Assembly (NCBI GenBank): GCA_001599815.1
Contig: BCIA01000003.1
Coordinates: 2,542,001-2,606,000 of the forward strand
DNA length: 64,000 bases
Reading direction: 5' to 3'
Source of the DNA: Furcasterigmium furcatum
Lineage: Eukaryota > Ascomycota > Sordariomycetes > Glomerellales > Plectosphaerellaceae
Shown: positions 35,163-46,909 of the stretch, in pieces
Position numbering within the stretch: position 1 is the first letter of the stretch
How the letters are laid out: each line of letters starts with the position of its first letter
Notes under the pieces: model-generated
Told to the model about the DNA's origin: nothing
Databases searched by the model: none
Seen by the model: only the letters and a program-made list of their open reading frames with translations
Position numbers and translations under genes: made by a program

Positions 35163-36153
35163 GGTCGAATGCTACGCTGTCAAGGGCGACGATCGAATGC
35201 AAAAGTTGACGATGTATGTTCAAGGTAACGGTCAGGAACACAGTAGGCAGCAAACACGGGGGAGAGAGTGTCAATCAGGCAGGACAGGTCAGGCCCGGAA
35301 ATGGCATCTCTGGATGTATTTGTGAGAGCTCTAGCTGGCAGGTCGGGAGATCGGCTTACCCCACCTCTGTGCTACTAGTAGGTGAGGAGGATGAGGGACA
35401 AAGGAGACCGGATGCCCGCGAGTTGCTAACCCCGATGGTGGTCGGGCTGCCGCCCGGGCGAGAATAAGGGGTAACCATCCCGACTCGGGGGTTCGCACAG
35501 CGTTGTGCACAGCGGGGAACTATCGGGGTCTCGCATTTGGCCGACCGTTGGCATCCACGACACACACACGATCCATGCCGTGTAACACAGCTGGATCATG
35601 ATGGTGGTGGCGAAGACCCTCGGCAAGGGGGTTATTGATTTCCTTTGGAGAGCCGAGTCATGGGCTCGGGGTAAAGTTGGGGTAGATGACTCGGCGGGGC
35701 TTTCCCCGCGTCAATAGGCCCCGGACCCCTGAGAGACAGGGGGCTTTTGGGGCATCTGGGGTGCTTTAGCGGCGGTCGTCCACTGGAGTTGGGAGAGTGT
35801 GTTGCTGGTGGAAACCTGGAAGTGAGCTTCCGGTGCTGTGGTCGCATCCGAACCGACGGAGGAGTACGACGGTTTGCTGGCAAAGACCGTGGAGGAATCG
35901 GTACTCCTCGTCGCACCAAGCCACGGAACACGAGATGCGACGGACTGGCGGCTAGGACTAGAAGGGAATACCGTTCATAAGAAGGCTTAGGGAAGGCTGG
36001 CGATGATCCTGTGGCATTCGACTGTTTTGACTGAGCTGAATACATTCACATTTACCAAATCAGAAAATACTAGATTCAACTGCTTCACATGAGGCCAGCT
36101 TGAAGTCCATCACTAATATTCGATCCAGCTTGATACCACAGACAACAACCATC
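35163..36153. promoter_or_regulatory. divergent promoter region, aldehyde dehydrogenase / alcohol dehydrogenase
   Basis: 991 bp between opposite start codons. No gene seen. GC-rich and AT-rich blocks alternate, and several CGG/CCG triplets are present without a clear repeated arrangement. Confidence 0.45.
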
Positions 36154-37256
36154 ATGGGCTCAACACCAACCTCACTCCCCAAGACCATGAAGGCCGGTCA
36201 ATGGGATGCCGTAAGAATCACCTCTAAACCACAAACTCAACCCAGACTAACAGCCCCCAGAAACAGAAGAAGGTGGTCATCAACGAGGTCCCCGTCCCCG
36301 AGCCCGGCCCCAACGAGTTCCTCGTCAAGATCCGCTCCGCCTCCCTCTGCCACAGCGATATCATGGCCATCCACCAGAACACAGAGACCGTCACCCTGGG
36401 CCACGAGGGCGTCGGCCACATCGTCTCCTTCCACCCCTCCGCCCAGGACAAGGGCTTCGCCGCGGGCGACGCCGTCGGCTTCCTCTACATCCGCGGCTGC
36501 TGCTTCACCTGCGCCGGCTGCCAGGTCCACAACCTCCACTGCGAGACGGGCAAGCAGCTCCTCCAGGGCTTCGTGACCGACGGCTTCTTCGCCGAGTACG
36601 CGCTGGTCGACTACCACAACGCCATCGTCCTCGACGAGTCCAAGTGGAACATGGACGCCGCGAGCGCCGTGTTCTGCGCAGGCGTCACGTCGTTCCACTC
36701 CGTGGACAGCTGCCAGCTCTCCCCCGGGGACTGGTTCGGCGTCATGGGGTGCGGCGGCCTGGGACAGCTCGCGACGCAGTACGCGAAGGCCATGGGGCTG
36801 AAGGTCGTCGGGATCGACGTCGCGGACCCGAACCTCGAGGAGACGAAGAGGCAGGGCGCGGACGCCATCTTCAACTCGCGGACGAACAAGAACTGGGCGG
36901 AGGACATCAAGAAGCTTACGGGCGGAGGCGTCAAGGCCGTGGCGGTGTACACGAACGCGCAGCCGGCGTTCGCCGCGGCGACGGAGTGCCTGAAGCTCGG
37001 CGGCACGCTGATGATCATCGGCGTCGCGCCGGAGCCGCTGCAGTTCAACGTCATGGACCTGCTGCTGGGGAAGTTCCAGATCAAGTCGGACAGCACGAGC
37101 ATTCCGCAGCGCATGGGCAAGGCGGTCAGGTTCACGGAGCAGCACGGTATCATGCCCGTCGTGGAGATCCGGAATGGGCTGGAGGAGTTGCCAGCCATGG
37201 TGAAAGAGATGGAGGAGGGCAAGCTGACCAAGAGGCAGGGCATTGTTTTCAAGTGA
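36154..37256 (+). CDS. zinc-dependent alcohol dehydrogenase (medium-chain)
   Basis: 350 aa from exons 36154-36210 and 36261-37256. It interconverts alcohol and aldehyde/ketone with NAD(P). Catalytic zinc ligands fit C49 (CHSD), H67-E68 (GHEG) and the Cys in FCAGVTS. Structural zinc ligands are C100, C103, C106 and C113. The cofactor loop is GCGGLGQ. Size and order match fungal ADH1-like MDR enzymes. In the proposed route it would oxidise the omega-hydroxy product released from an ester or lactone. It converges with the acyl-CoA dehydrogenase gene (193 bp). Confidence 0.95.
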
Positions 37257-37449
37257 GCGTGTTAGTTGCGGTCTGATTTTCTCCCGATAAGCGACTGAAT
37301 TGATGAGAATAAGTTTGCCTTGCTTCGTCTGGTGATGTACGAGTAAACATTACCGCTGCCGTACTGCCTCACCGAAGAACCGATTTGAGAAATGCTGAAG
37401 TCATGTTGACTTGATCGAATCACATACTCGCCCTACCGCACATTTACTT

Positions 37450-38861
37450 CTAATCGAACGATACATACTTCTCCCCGTACTGCTCCGCCAGCTTCTTATA
37501 CCGCTCATTGTACTCCTTGTGCCTCTTGATAAACCCGGCCGCCGTCTTCATCTCCTCCCTCCCGACCTGATGCCTGTGCGCCGCGTCGGGCCCGTCGGCG
37601 ACCCTCACGAACCGTGCATACGTCCACATCTCCGGCAGCGGCGTGTGCTGCGTCAGGCCCTGCCCGCCGAACATCTGCATGCACTCGTCGATCATGCGGG
37701 TGGCCATCTCGGGCACGAGGATCTTGCTCTGGGCGATGGCGCGCTTGCCGGCCTTGTTGCCGAGCAGGTCCATGGTGTCTGCGGCGTTGAGGACGACGAG
37801 GCGGGCTGCGTCGAGCTCGAGGCGCATCTGGGCGACGCGCTCGATGTTGGAGTCGAACTCGCCGATGAGCTTGCCGCGGGGCCGCTTGCGCGGGTCGTTG
37901 CAGCGGATGAGGGCGAGCTCGTAGGCGCGCTCGCACTGGCCGATGAGGCGCATGCAGTGGTGGATGCGGCCGGGGCCGAGGCGGCCCTGGGCGATCTCGA
38001 AGGCGCGGCCCTCGCCGAGGATGATGTTCTCGGCGGGGACGCGGACGTTCTCGTAGAGATACTCGCCGTGGCCCTCGGGGGCGTGGTCGTAGCCCATGAT
38101 GCTGAGGTTGCGGACCTGGGTGATGCCGGGCGTCGAGCAGGGCACGATGATGGTCGAGTGGCGCGACCACTTGTTGGGGTTGGACGGGTCGGAGCAGCCC
38201 ATGAGGATGTAGAAGGAGAGCTCTTTGTTCCAGAGGCAGTTGCCGTAGAGCTTGCGGCCGTTGATCACGTACTCGTCGCCGTCGCGGCGGATGGAGATGC
38301 CGATCTGCGTCGCGTCGGAGCTGGCCACGTCCGGCTCCGTCATGGAGTAGGCCGAGGCCGCGGTGCCGTCGAGGAGCGGCTGCAGCCACTTCTTCTTCTG
38401 CTCGGGCGTGCAGTACTTGGCCAGGAGCTCGATGTTGCCGGTCTCCGGGGCGTGGCAGTTCATGGTCTGCTCATGTCAGTGTACCGTCCTTCTCGGGAGG
38501 AGGAATGCCATCTCACCTGCGCCGCCCAGTACACCCGTCCCATGATCTCGGCGCAGCACGAATACTCGAGATTCGTCAAGCCGGGGCTCTCTTTGAAGTG
38601 GTTCGGAAGAAAGAGGTTGAAGAGGCCCTTCTGCTTGGCTGTTTCCCTGAGCTCGTGCATCATCGGCGGCGTCACCCAGCGCCGGCCCTCGAGCTGCGCC
38701 TTCATGATCTGCTCTCTAGGAATGCACTCATTCTCGACCCATTCGTGGACGGCCTGGATCTTCTCGATGGCGAGGGGGGAGAGCTTCGCCTTGACCCAGG
38801 GCGGGATGCGCGCGAACGCTGGGCCCTGGAGGGCGGGATTCTCGACTGCTGAGGGCGACAT
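37450..38861 (-). CDS. acyl-CoA dehydrogenase (ACAD10/11-like)
   Basis: 453 aa from exons 38517-38861 and 37450-38466 (50-nt intron, phase 0). An FAD enzyme that makes the first alpha,beta double bond in an acyl-CoA. The family signature YSMTEPDVASSDATQI (acyl-CoA/FAD site), the RLGPGRIHHCMR helix and the C-terminal MFGGQGLTQHTPL FAD-binding motif are present. It resembles the fungal and animal ACAD10/11 branch. The C-terminus (KYVSFD) is not a PTS1, so it may act in mitochondria or cytosol. Its place beside CoA ligase and dehydrogenases suggests it acts on the activated acid. Confidence 0.94.
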
Positions 38862-39497
38862 CTTCTCTTCTGCTCGGCTGCGAACTCGCTGGATATGAGG
38901 AGAGAGCAAGACAGGGGACTTGGAGGTACCGCTGGGGAACTCTGCCAAAGTATGACAGGAGGCAATCAATGAACTTTTGATTCGTTCTACACGGCAATCA
39001 TCGCCTAGGCTCTTCTCAGGAACAGGCCATTTTTTGGTGTCGCGTCGGTAATAGCGTCAGATGCTCGGCTGGAGCTGGAAGACGTGTTCCCCTCCCCGCA
39101 GAACTGCCGCGGCATCTCCACAGACCACTGCCATGGTCGATTTAGCGGCTCGTACCCCGGGTCTTAGCTCTCAGTTGGGGGAAGCCAAGATTGCCCGGCT
39201 GGTGTCCAGTGGGTGATTGGTCAGTGGTGACCAGAAGGGAAAAGGGGCGGGTCAGTTGGAGAACCATCGCCTGGCGGGGAGCTGGAGGGGCAGACAAGCT
39301 GGCAAGGCATCTTCATGAGATGAATATTCCTTGAATATTTCTCATAAAACCCATTGGAGAAGAATCAAGAATGCAATTCTCTCAGTACTAGTTAATCTGT
39401 ATTCACATAGCTAAGCTTAGCAAAAACCACCCGACTTCCCCTCGAAGCGCTCAAAGGACACGCTCACTGACACCTCGGCGACTTGACCTCAGCGGCC
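38862..39497. other. intergenic
   Basis: Promoter of the acyl-CoA dehydrogenase; the right end is the 3' flank of the PRISE gene. No gene seen. Confidence 0.5.
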
Positions 39498-40785
39498 TCA
39501 CGGGATAATCTTGGCCTTCCTGAACCTGTCCAGCGTCGGGTACCACGACCCCTTCGCATCCAGCTCCTCCTTGCCCTCCCCCCACATCTCGTGCACCTTG
39601 GACATGTCCATGTGTCTGTCAAAGTCCAGCATGGTCATGATGAAGTACGCAAACGGCCCAAAGTTCCGCGCGTTGCCCACGCGCCCGCTCACGAGGCCGT
39701 ACTTCTCCTCCACCCTCCTCCAGTCCTCCGCGTGGTCGGCCAGGTACTGCGCCGGCTGCGGGCCCGAGCCACCCGGCGGCGGGGCGGTGCCCTTGAGCCC
39801 GAAGTACTCGCAGATGACGGGCCACTTGACGCTCCAGGACGACGGCGCCGCGTTGTCGGCGGCGTTGTAGCGCTGCTCGGACGTCTTGTCCGGGTGCAGC
39901 GAGGCCCAGATGCAGATCCTGGCGACGATGTCCTGGTTGCTCTCGTTGGTGAGGTTCTTCCACGAGCGCTCGGTGCCGGGGAACTGGACCTCGGCGCCCT
40001 TTCCGTTGAGCTCGGCGTAGAGCGCGAGGTACGGGCCGACGGTCTGCGCGAGGCAGTAGATGTTGTTGTTGGGCACGAAGCCGATGATGTTGTCGGGTAT
40101 CACCTCGCACCAGGTCCAGGCCCTGCCCTTGGACATCTGGGAGAGCATGTCCGTCTGGTCGTAGTAGAACATCTGCGAGGCGTAGGGCTCGGGGATGCGC
40201 GGGAGGGACTCGCGCAGGGGCACGTCGTTGTGGAAGGGGAAGTTGTCCTGGAGGAGGTGGACGCCGTAGGCCTTGGTCCCGGTGGGGAGGACTACGAACT
40301 TAAGGTCCGGCGAGAGGTTCTCGACGGCCGAGACGGCGCGCTTGATGAGGTCCTTGTTGATCTGGCATTCCTTGGCGGGGTCGGTGTCCATGATGTAGGC
40401 TGGCGAGGGGTGAGCGAGGTCATCATCGGAGCGCTCGGAGAAGACTTACCAAAGAAGTAGACGTGGGTGATCTTGTTAATGTTGGGAACCTTGGCCTTGA
40501 GGTCTGCTTCAAGCCCCTCCTGTCCCTTGTCTGTGAGAATATCGATGCCGCTGGCATGGTGAAGCTTGGGCGAGTTCGGCCAGAAGGTCGCATCGAGATC
40601 TAGTGGGCGGTTCGTGAGGGCGGTCACCGACCCAAAAGTGTCTGGGGTAGGGTATCCGTTGAGGATGGCATTGGTGATAGCCCATCCGGTGATGCCGCTT
40701 GCACCTGAATCTCTGTTAGGTCTGCTGGACTGCGAACTTCTCTCAAAGGCTACCCACCGTAGACGAGTGCGTGGTTCTGTGCCAT
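39498..40785 (-). CDS. PRISE-type enone reductase (progesterone 5-beta-reductase / iridoid synthase-like SDR)
   Basis: 394 aa from exons 40758-40785, 40450-40704 and 39498-40399. It is an atypical extended SDR: glycine motif GASGITG at 10-16, conserved K137 in TGTKAYG, and the FYY motif at 172-174, where family enzymes have the catalytic Tyr in place of the classical YxxxK. PRISE enzymes reduce the C=C of activated enones with NADPH. The first exon codes only nine residues; the junction rebuilds the glycine motif exactly. Fungal relatives have varied roles. In this cluster it could saturate an enone before or after the Baeyer-Villiger step; that is inference. Confidence 0.9.
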
Positions 40786-42196
40786 CGTGAGTCCTGCTGT
40801 ACCGTGTACTGAGTAAGGGAGCTTCGGAAACCGCGGATGCAAATGTCAGAATAACAGGTCTAGCTGAATCGATTTTCTTATTTCTCAAAGCTGAAGGACC
40901 CTAGGTTCATGTAGCGTGAGATCACATCCAACGAGTGCGGGGCAGATCTTGGGGAAGGCTTGGGTGATGGACGACTATTCCCAGACGCCTTGCGCTAAGG
41001 GGGCCTTCTTCGAGGATCGCGGATATCGTGATGCAGAGGGACGCTCGAGGGCGGTTAGCTCCGCCGTCCGTCCGTCCAGGGGCCGTGAGCGCACGAGATC
41101 ATCCAGGCACCACCGCATCCTTCTGCTGCTGGGCGGCGCGGGAATACCATCTGTTTTGCCCATGAATCAGGATGGCTTCCCTGTTAGTGGTTTCTATTCA
41201 GGTTTTCTTGTTCATCTGCTCGTCTGCGCTCTTCAGTTGGCCCAGATCTACTGTAAGTGTCCAACGAAAGCCACTGGACAGTCCAATCGATCTCAGATGG
41301 CCCAAAAGTCTTGCTTCGGGGTCTCAAATAGCCAGGTTCTATCATGACTCATGCCATGAAGCACTTGACCAGTTTCACGAGTAACCTGCTCCCTCCGACA
41401 AGAAACGGGTGAACGCAGAGAGATGGTCAACGTCAGGGTTCTCCTCAGGGGGTGGGACCCGGCAACCCCCTGAGGTCCCCCGCATTTCCCCGCATCGAGG
41501 GTCCAGGAAAATCTTACCCAGAGCTTCCCCAAGCACTTGGCCATCTTCCACAGCGTTGCACATGAAGCACACCACTGCGGATGAGCTGGTCTTGTGGTCA
41601 GTGCCAAGATTGAGCTCGTGCTAGATGGCTCGGATCTGGTACCCTTTCATCCCGTCTGTCGTCTCCCGAGTCTCCACCCGCCGACTATCTCGCCCCCAAG
41701 TGCAGGAAGAGAGATCCTGGGCGACTCGGTCACAAGACGCTGGCCCAGCCACGACCTCTGTCACTCTCACAGAGTCAGGAAATGCACTTCCCGACTGTAT
41801 GGCCTGGTTTCACCCATCGTGGGGCGTCTGGGCTGATCCTCTGTCGATGTTTGGCCCAGATAGGCTGATCAAGAAGACCATGGCCCTCGGATACTCTCAT
41901 GCGCACCTCGTTGAGTAGTGGCTGGTGGCACTGTATCCTAGCTAACTTCCATATCGAGGGTGAAGCACAACACTTGAGCAGCGGTTCGGATATCTCTTGG
42001 TGTTCGGTAACCCTCGTGTCTTTTACCGACTCCCGTGGGCGTTTCTCCTGAGCCGCGATATATCAAACCTTTTTGTCCCAAGATCCTCCTCCACACCCAA
42101 GTCTTGTCTCATCCTCTCTTACTTGTTGCTTTGTTGCTTGTGTCTGAGATACCCCTTACCCCTACCCCCCCTCTCCTCCCCTTCCCTATCATCACC
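40786..42196. promoter_or_regulatory. divergent promoter region, PRISE reductase / monooxygenase 2
   Basis: 1.4 kb between opposite starts. No gene seen. A TATA-like GATATATC lies near 42057, and a long pyrimidine-rich leader precedes the monooxygenase ATG. Confidence 0.45.
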
Positions 42197-44246
42197 ATGG
42201 CGCCGTCTGCAGAGTCCAACGGGGCTCCCCGAACAAACGGACACACGAACGGGGTGAACGGCGCGACGAACGGCCATGCGGCTACCGACTTCTCCTATCC
42301 TCCGGTGGTCGAGGAGGGCGCGCCATACAGGGTCCTCAAGCAGTATCACTCTAAGCCGACCAAGCTGAGGGTAGCATGCATCGGTGCCGGCGCCTCGGGC
42401 CTGTGCCTGGCCTACAAGATGGAGAAGCAGATGGTTCCCGACAGCTGGGAGCTGACCCTCTTCGACAAAAACCCCCATTTCGGCGGTACTTGGTATGAGA
42501 ACACGTGAGTTAAGCGTTAAGGCACATCGACTTGGACAATCCACTGACACTCCTTAGATACCCTGGAGTAGCTTGTGATGTAGACCTCCCTACCTCCTGG
42601 TGGTACCGAACCGTGGCTGACCCTATAGATTCCCTCCCACCTCTACACCTTCTCCTGGGACCCCAACCCCGACTGGTCGCACTACTTCGCCTACGGCGAC
42701 GAGATCCAGAGATACTTTGAAGGCTTTGCCGAGCGCCACGGGTCCAAGAAGTACATGAAGCTGAACACCAAGGTCGTCGAGGCCCGCTGGGACGAGGAGA
42801 AGGGCGTCTGGAACCTCACCCTCGAGGACCAGGTCACCAAGGGCTGCTGGCACGACTGGTCGCACGTGCTGGTCAACGGCACGGGCATCCTCAACAACTG
42901 GAAGTGGCCCGACATCGAGGGGCTGCAGGACTTTGCCGGGCCGAAGATGCACTCGGCCTCGTGGGACCACAGTGTCGACTTCACGGGCAAGAAGGTCGGC
43001 GTCATCGGCACGGGCAGCACGAGCGTGCAGATCGTGCCGGCGCTGCAGAAGGTCGCGGACCACGTGCAGGTGTTCATGCGCTCGCCGACGTGGATCTCGC
43101 CGCCGTTTGGCGGCGGCGTGCTCGAGGCCGACCTGCGCAAGGGCAAGGAGTCGGCGGCGCCGGGCAACAGGCAGTACACCTTCACCGAGGAGGACAAGCA
43201 GCGCTTCAAGGACGACCCGGAGTACCACCTCATGTTCCGCAAGCGCATCGAGGCGGAGATCAACTCGCTGTTCGGCATGTACCAGCAGGGGTCCGAGATG
43301 TCGGAGGCCTTCCGGGCGGCCATCACCGAGGAGATGAACAGGCGGATCGGGCCCGGGAACGAGGAGCTGAAGAAGTTCATCATCCCCGAGTGGGCGCCCG
43401 GGTGCAGGCGCATCTCGCCGGGCGACGGGTACCTCGAGGCGCTGGTCAAGCCGAACGTCAAGCCCGTCTTCGGGGGCATCGACAAGATCGTCCCCGAGGG
43501 CATCGTGGGCGCGAACGGCGAGCTGCACAAGTTCGACATCCTGGTGTGCGCCACCGGCTTCAACGTCGCCTTCCGCCCGGCGTTCAAGCTCGTCAACGGG
43601 CAGGGCAAGACCCTGAACGAGGACTGGGGCGACGGCGTCAACCTGTACTTGGGCGTGTCGGCGCCGCGGTTCCCCAACTACTACACGATCGTGGTATGTG
43701 TCTCCTACACTCCTACTTGTTCATTGATAGGTCGCTGACGATGCTCTCCAGGGCCCCGGCGCGACATGGTCCTCCGGCACGCTGCTCCCGTCGATCGAGA
43801 CGACGATCGAGTACTCGATCAAGATGATGAAGAAGATCCAGCACGAGAACATCCGCTCCATCGACGTCAGGCAGGACGCGGTCGACGACATCTACGCGCA
43901 CTTTGACGAGTTCCACCGCACGACGGTGTTCAAGGAGAACTGCCGCAGCTGGTTCAAGGACGGCAAGATCAAGAACCGCATCTACCTGTGGCCCGGCTGC
44001 GTATGTCTACATGATTCACTGGCATTCCCCCGCGTCGAGAGTATGCTAACACGAGGTGACCTGCAGACAATCCACTTCCTCAAGTCGATCAAGGAACCCC
44101 GCTACGAGGACTACGACATCCGATACCGATACTCCAACCGGTTCGCGTTCCTGGGCAACGGCGAGATCAAGGCCAATACGACGAAGGACACGCTGGGACT
44201 GAGCACGTATGTGCGCGATAAGGACCAGGATTGGACCGTGGAGTGA
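42197..44246 (+). CDS. Baeyer-Villiger monooxygenase 2 (class B flavoprotein)
   Basis: 607 aa from exons 42197-42504, 42558-42579, 42629-43693, 43752-44000 and 44067-44246. The second exon is only 22 nt and codes the T-Y-P-G-V-A-C-D stretch. FAD motif GAGASG lies at 63-68. The fingerprint F212-x-G-x3-H-x3-W-D is intact, and the NADPH motif GTGSTS is at 237-242. ATGFN appears near the expected place. The N-terminus has an Asn/Gly-rich extension of about 55 residues absent from monooxygenase 1. The C-terminus is not a PTS1. It likely oxidises a ketone to an ester or lactone. It is divergent from the PRISE reductase and transcribed toward the Zn2Cys6 regulator. Confidence 0.94.
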
Positions 44247-46909
44247 GCGAGCCTGGGGGTGAGCCTGGGGGTGTGAGGCAGGATGAGGGGAAGATGAGCG
44301 TGGCGTCGTCGAGGGTGAATGCTCTCAGCCCGCGGGGGCTGCATGCAGCGAGAATGTCTGTCATTTTCGTATCTCATCACTGCTACTCAACGTCGTTGAG
44401 ATACAGGGAGTCTTGCCGCCTGTACATACACAAGCATTGTCGCTTTCTAGATATGAATCTCGCGTTATCTGTTCCCCCCGGCCGCCCCGTTACTCTGGGT
44501 TTTGCGAGGTCGACGGCGGAAACCTTGTCTGGTGGTCAGGTTGGTCTGGAATCCCTTTGTGCTCGGGTGCTCCGCCTGCTGACGCTAAGACAGGGAGCTG
44601 GCTGAACAGGGCATGGGCGGCGCGTGGCGCTAGGTGTTGGTCGCGTGGAGGGAATGCAGCGTCCCTTGACCGTTCAACAAGTTTGTCTCGGAGCAAACCA
44701 TTGAGGCATGTCGAGGCGCTCGGAGAACCTGGACAGGGACTCTTGCCAGGGGATCGGCCAACCAGGAGGAGGAATGGATAAAGGCGACGCGACACGAGGT
44801 CCTGCGGCGCAGGAAGTGTCCCAAGATGAGGGCAATTCGGGTATCGGCTCCGGGTATCGGGCTTCCCACGAGAACATCCAGTGTTGAGCATGACGGATGA
44901 CGATGCCTATGTTCGCTCTCGTCTCCTTCTTGTCTCGACTGTGGAGGGATACATCGTCATGATCGGCAGGCAGTTCCAATGCCATGTACAAGGAGAGAAA
45001 TACCAAGCATGAACATGGAAACAAAAGCATGGCAGACACGGGCTGCCCGCAGATCCCCCAGGCCAAGCCGCAAATCCATTTTCCGGACTTCCGGGCATCC
45101 GTGCAGATTGAGTGCTGACCTCGAGGGCTGTCAGACGCAGTGAGACGCTTGTGAACTGCAAATCATGACGAAACGGTCGACCATCACAGACCACCATGAA
45201 GATGAATAGGAAACCATATCGCCTCAACACCCTCTCCGGTTGAAAAGGGAGCAAATCATAGCAATGCCGGGCGAGACACGAAGCCTGCCGAACGCCCGTT
45301 TCGAGATGTTCTGTGGGTGGACGACGCAATGGTCCGAAAGCGAAGCTATTGGAGGGTCGCAGGAGTCATGCGATTCCCATGATCAAGCTCCCATCGCAAC
45401 CCTCGTGAGTCAGGAAGCGAGGAACGGGAGACGAACCTGACAGGAGACAATGGTGAAGGAAGCTGAGGAGCAGAAAAGGGAACAGCTGCTGCGGAGAAAA
45501 ACCTGGGGCACATTGCGGGGTCGGCCGAAAAGGGGAAAACTGCCTCAATCCACGGCCCTTGATTGGCCAGACGACCACACCCCTTTTAATCCGACTCTTC
45601 TCCGTCCCTCGAGTCTTTCCCTCTTCCTCAACACCGCCAGCACACCACCCTCACGTCCCAGCACATCCCGGTCGCAGCTCGCAGGTCCGTCCCAGATCCC
45701 CGGCGACAATCAATGCAGTACCCCGCCATTGGAGAATGGCCCGCGGCAATAACGCCCCCCAACAGCCGTGGCTCTTCGGTAGGCCTCCCAACATGATTCG
45801 CTCACCACATCGGACCCCTCTCGTCGTCCCCCTTGGGTCTTTGCAACCACCAGCACTGATCCTAGCGGTCCCCGTCGTGCCGGGACTAGCCTCTAGCCCC
45901 TTGCCCGGGCTAACCGGCGATTTCTGGCCCTCTGCAGTGCATTCTGGCGATGGCTCCCTGCTGGATGGACCCGGTTCACGGTCACAGGTCCCTTTCGCGT
46001 GCCCGAGCTGTGGGAGGTGTGCAGGGTATTCCCTGACGACGACACGCAGGCAACGCCATCATGACCGTTCAAGTGTACCTATCGACGCCCCGCCCCAGCG
46101 GCCACGGCGTACCCAAGCGCAATGCCGAGAAACCCGGGGGAGGCATTTCACAGTCCGGGGAATCTGGGGCAGGATGGAGATGCGTTGGGGCCACAAACCG
46201 TTCCCCCCAGATAATGCTCTTGTCTGGTCCACGAGACCAGTTACGCGACTCGAAACCGCATTTTCTCGAATCGACTCAGCAGGGAAACGCACTGCAACGA
46301 GCAAATGAGAGAGCACGGCCCCCTGAGCTCTCGGGTTCCGGCACCTACAGAGGAACAGGCTGTCGGCTGTGGAGCAGTCCAGCCTGAGCTTGTGGAGGGG
46401 TGTCGACGCCTGGTGCACCACGTTACGAAACAGCACGCTTCGCTCCCCCCAGACAAGCCTAAGCGGGCATTAAGACGGCCTTCGCACCACACCCCGGGTT
46501 GCTTTCCATCACCGCCACGCTAGTGGGTGCTTGCGAAGCCAGCCAGCCAGCCCTGTCTGTCTGATGATGACGGTGGGGCAGTCTACCTGACGGCGCCAGC
46601 TCCCCCATGTCTCTTTTCTCTCCAGGGACCTTGGGAACCCTTCTCGCACCTCTACCTTTTTGTTTGCCTTCTCTTGTGATCCCCAGCTCCAGAACTGACG
46701 CTGTATCTCTGGCTCCTGTGAAGATTTGTTCTCCTGGTGCTTCCTCCGTGACGACATTCGCCCATCGAGGGCGTACCCTCAGCCTCATCCCACGGTTGTT
46801 TTTCACTAGACACCCGCCCATATTGACCCCAAACCGCCCACATCAAAGTGTTTCTGCCCGGGAAACATCCCCAACTCTCCCCTCGAGCTGCCTCTAGCAA
46901 TCCCCGGCC
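44247..46909. other. long intergenic region upstream of the Zn2Cys6 regulator
   Basis: About 2.7 kb. A 249-codon frame at 45559-46308 has no recognisable domain and is rejected. The right end is probably a long regulatory region and leader of the transcription factor, which is common for such genes. Confidence 0.5.

Noticed and set aside
37411..38898. 495-codon open frame opposite the acyl-CoA dehydrogenase
   Set aside because: Antisense shadow; it crosses a real intron and has no domain.
45559..46308. 249-codon plus-strand open frame upstream of the regulator
   Set aside because: Pro/Ser/Arg-rich without motif; more likely promoter or leader sequence.
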